DNA from: Candidatus Poseidoniaceae archaeon
GTDB lineage: Archaea; Thermoplasmatota; Poseidoniia; Poseidoniales; Poseidoniaceae
DNA length: 7,817 nt
Direction of reading: 5' to 3'
NCBI GenBank assembly: GCA_022425585.1
Contig: JAKMFF010000275.1
Coordinates: forward strand, 1-7,817
A program made the position numbers and the translations under genes. Below the pieces are notes generated by a model. It saw only the letters and a list, made by a program, of their open reading frames with translations. It was not told the DNA's origin and did not search any database. This document shows, in pieces, positions 6,974-7,817 of the stretch; the first letter of the stretch is position 1, and each line of letters opens with the position of its first letter.

Positions 6974-7645
6974 TCACTGTGTACTTGTGTAAGATTCATC
7001 GTGTAATTTGATGTTCAATAGTACTTCACCAAAGTCCCTAGCATAGGCGCAAATCCTTCTGATTGATTCCAACAGCCTAAACAAAAACAATTCATTCGTT
7101 GCGTTATTGTTCATTAATTGTTCTTCTAAAGCCGTAATCTCGTTTTGTGAATCCTTCAATTGGTGTCTTGCTGCCTCTATTTCATGAGAATCCTTGGTTC
7201 TAATGTTGATCATTAATTGCTTGATTGAGTGATGCCAGTTATCTATTTGTGGCAATACTAATTTCATTTTAGTCAGTGACTGGGTGTTAGAAATTAATAT
7301 TAATTCTGCCATAATTAGTGCGTGGTCCATCATTCTCTCGAGACTTCTAGCTAGATTACTATACTCTACTGCTTGGTTGCGTGATAGTTTTAGGCTGCTA
7401 GCAACAAAGTGAGAGTCTAATGAAATCGCGACTTGTCTTTGTACCAAATACAGTAATGCATCTACTTCCGCTTCCCGGTCATTGGCATCGTTAAGGATTT
7501 GATTTGGGTCACCATTGATTACCGATACAATATCACGAATGATTGAGGATAGTTGAGAATACATTCTGTTGATACTTGCCGTAAGTGGCATCTCTGATGC
7601 CCTAAGAAGACAGAGTAGCTCTACCTTTGTCTCACTTTCATTCAT
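6974..7645 (-). CDS. PhoU-domain phosphate regulator, C-terminal portion of a broken AbrB-PhoU gene
   Basis: A 223-residue all-helical protein with the tandem PhoU three-helix pattern. Repeat 1 has NDREAEVDALLYLVQRQ (55-71) and LERMMDHAL (102-110), matching archaeal EDEVDRLYFLLVRQ and LERIADHA. Repeat 2 has acidic residues near 169-175 and IRRICAYARD (195-204). PhoU proteins bind metal clusters through such acidic residues and modulate phosphate transport and signalling; archaeal versions usually carry an N-terminal AbrB-like DNA-binding half. ATG 7645 is the first standard start after an in-frame TAA at 7733-7735. The 29 codons between stop and ATG still look coding (KWGLNKQIRRFLRNTRGFE resembles the helix before the PhoU half), so the true protein probably began much further upstream. 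No ribosome binding site precedes the ATG. It lies 40 bp upstream of the aminotransferase gene on the same strand. Confidence 0.8.
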   Translation of the reverse strand: MNESETKVELLCLLRASEMPLTASINRMYSQLSSIIRDIVSVINGDPNQILNDANDREAEVDALLYLVQRQVAISLDSHFVASSLKLSRNQAVEYSNLARSLERMMDHALIMAELILISNTQSLTKMKLVLPQIDNWHHSIKQLMINIRTKDSHEIEAARHQLKDSQNEITALEEQLMNNNATNELFLFRLLESIRRICAYARDFGEVLLNIKLHDESYTSTQ

Positions 7646-7732
7646 GGTTTCAAAGCCGCGGGTATTTCGTAAAAACCGTCTAATTTGCTTGTTCAGGCCC
7701 CATTTTTGCTGCCCCTCAAATGAGAAAATTAA

Positions 7733-7817
7733 TTAGTCAACACCAGATATATAGGCGCCCATTAGCTGATCGAGAAGCGAATCTGTGGGTAAATTAGCCT
7801 CGATAATGGCAACCGTT
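7733..7817 (-). pseudogene. End of AbrB-like half of the same regulator, cut by in-frame TAA (partial at right edge)
   Basis: From the right edge, 27 codons read in the same frame as the PhoU-domain ORF, then TAA. The residues include LPTDSLLDQLMGAYISGVD, which corresponds to the region just after the AbrB domain in archaeal phosphate uptake regulators (compare LPxxIxxxIxAYISGYDVIEI as I remember the family). Directly after the stop the frame continues with LIFSFEGQQKWGLNKQIRR, again family-like. There is no frameshift, so a single stop codon separates what should be one polypeptide. It may be a nonsense mutation, a natural gene split, or a sequence error; the rest of the AbrB half lies outside the window. 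Confidence 0.7.

Noticed and set aside
7725..7740. AT-rich TAATTAAT sequence around the in-frame TAA, considered as a promoter box for the PhoU ORF
   Set aside because: Family-like coding sequence runs through both sides, so it is better explained as part of the gene; it is also about 90 bases from ATG 7645.

Overview
The window looks like chromosomal DNA from an archaeon of moderate, slightly AT-rich composition. Three features point that way: an N-terminus typical of the archaeal PIN/KH/ATPase family, an AbrB-PhoU phosphate regulator of the archaeal type, and a strong Shine-Dalgarno match of the archaeal GGTGAT kind that appears only ahead of genes inside a transcription unit. Most other starts have no visible ribosome binding site, which suggests leaderless mRNAs. 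The mix of a secreted beta-propeller lipoprotein, CYTH, DegT and PhoU-like genes recalls marine Thermoplasmatota (Poseidoniales), but that placement is an inference from gene content only.

Layout. Positions 1-5145 are one long minus-strand series, read from right to left: a 770-residue beta-propeller lipoprotein, a GT-A type glycosyltransferase, a Gfo/Idh/MocA sugar dehydrogenase, a small four-helix membrane protein, and the first 127 codons of a PIN/KH-family ATPase that leaves the window at base 1. A short divergent gap (5146-5270) separates this from the only plus-strand gene, a CYTH-domain triphosphate-binding protein with a TTG start. It converges with, and overlaps by 20 bp, a minus-strand DegT/DnrJ/EryC1 sugar aminotransferase. 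Upstream of the aminotransferase is a PhoU-domain gene that reaches the right edge.

How they fit together. The glycosyltransferase, the NAD-dependent sugar dehydrogenase and the PLP aminotransferase are the kinds of enzyme that make and transfer amino or dideoxy sugars for surface glycans. The lipoprotein heading the first unit is an abundant-type surface protein and a possible acceptor. PhoU and CYTH both deal with phosphate or triphosphate chemistry.

The best anomaly is at the right edge. The PhoU gene is in one continuous frame with an upstream segment resembling the end of the AbrB half of archaeal phosphate regulators, but an in-frame TAA (7733-7735) cuts the two apart while family-like coding sequence continues directly after the stop. 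At the left edge, the ATPase begins without the N-terminal PIN domain usual in its family. No tRNA, rRNA, CRISPR array, insertion sequence or long repeat was seen, and no stretch over 300 bases lacks a gene.
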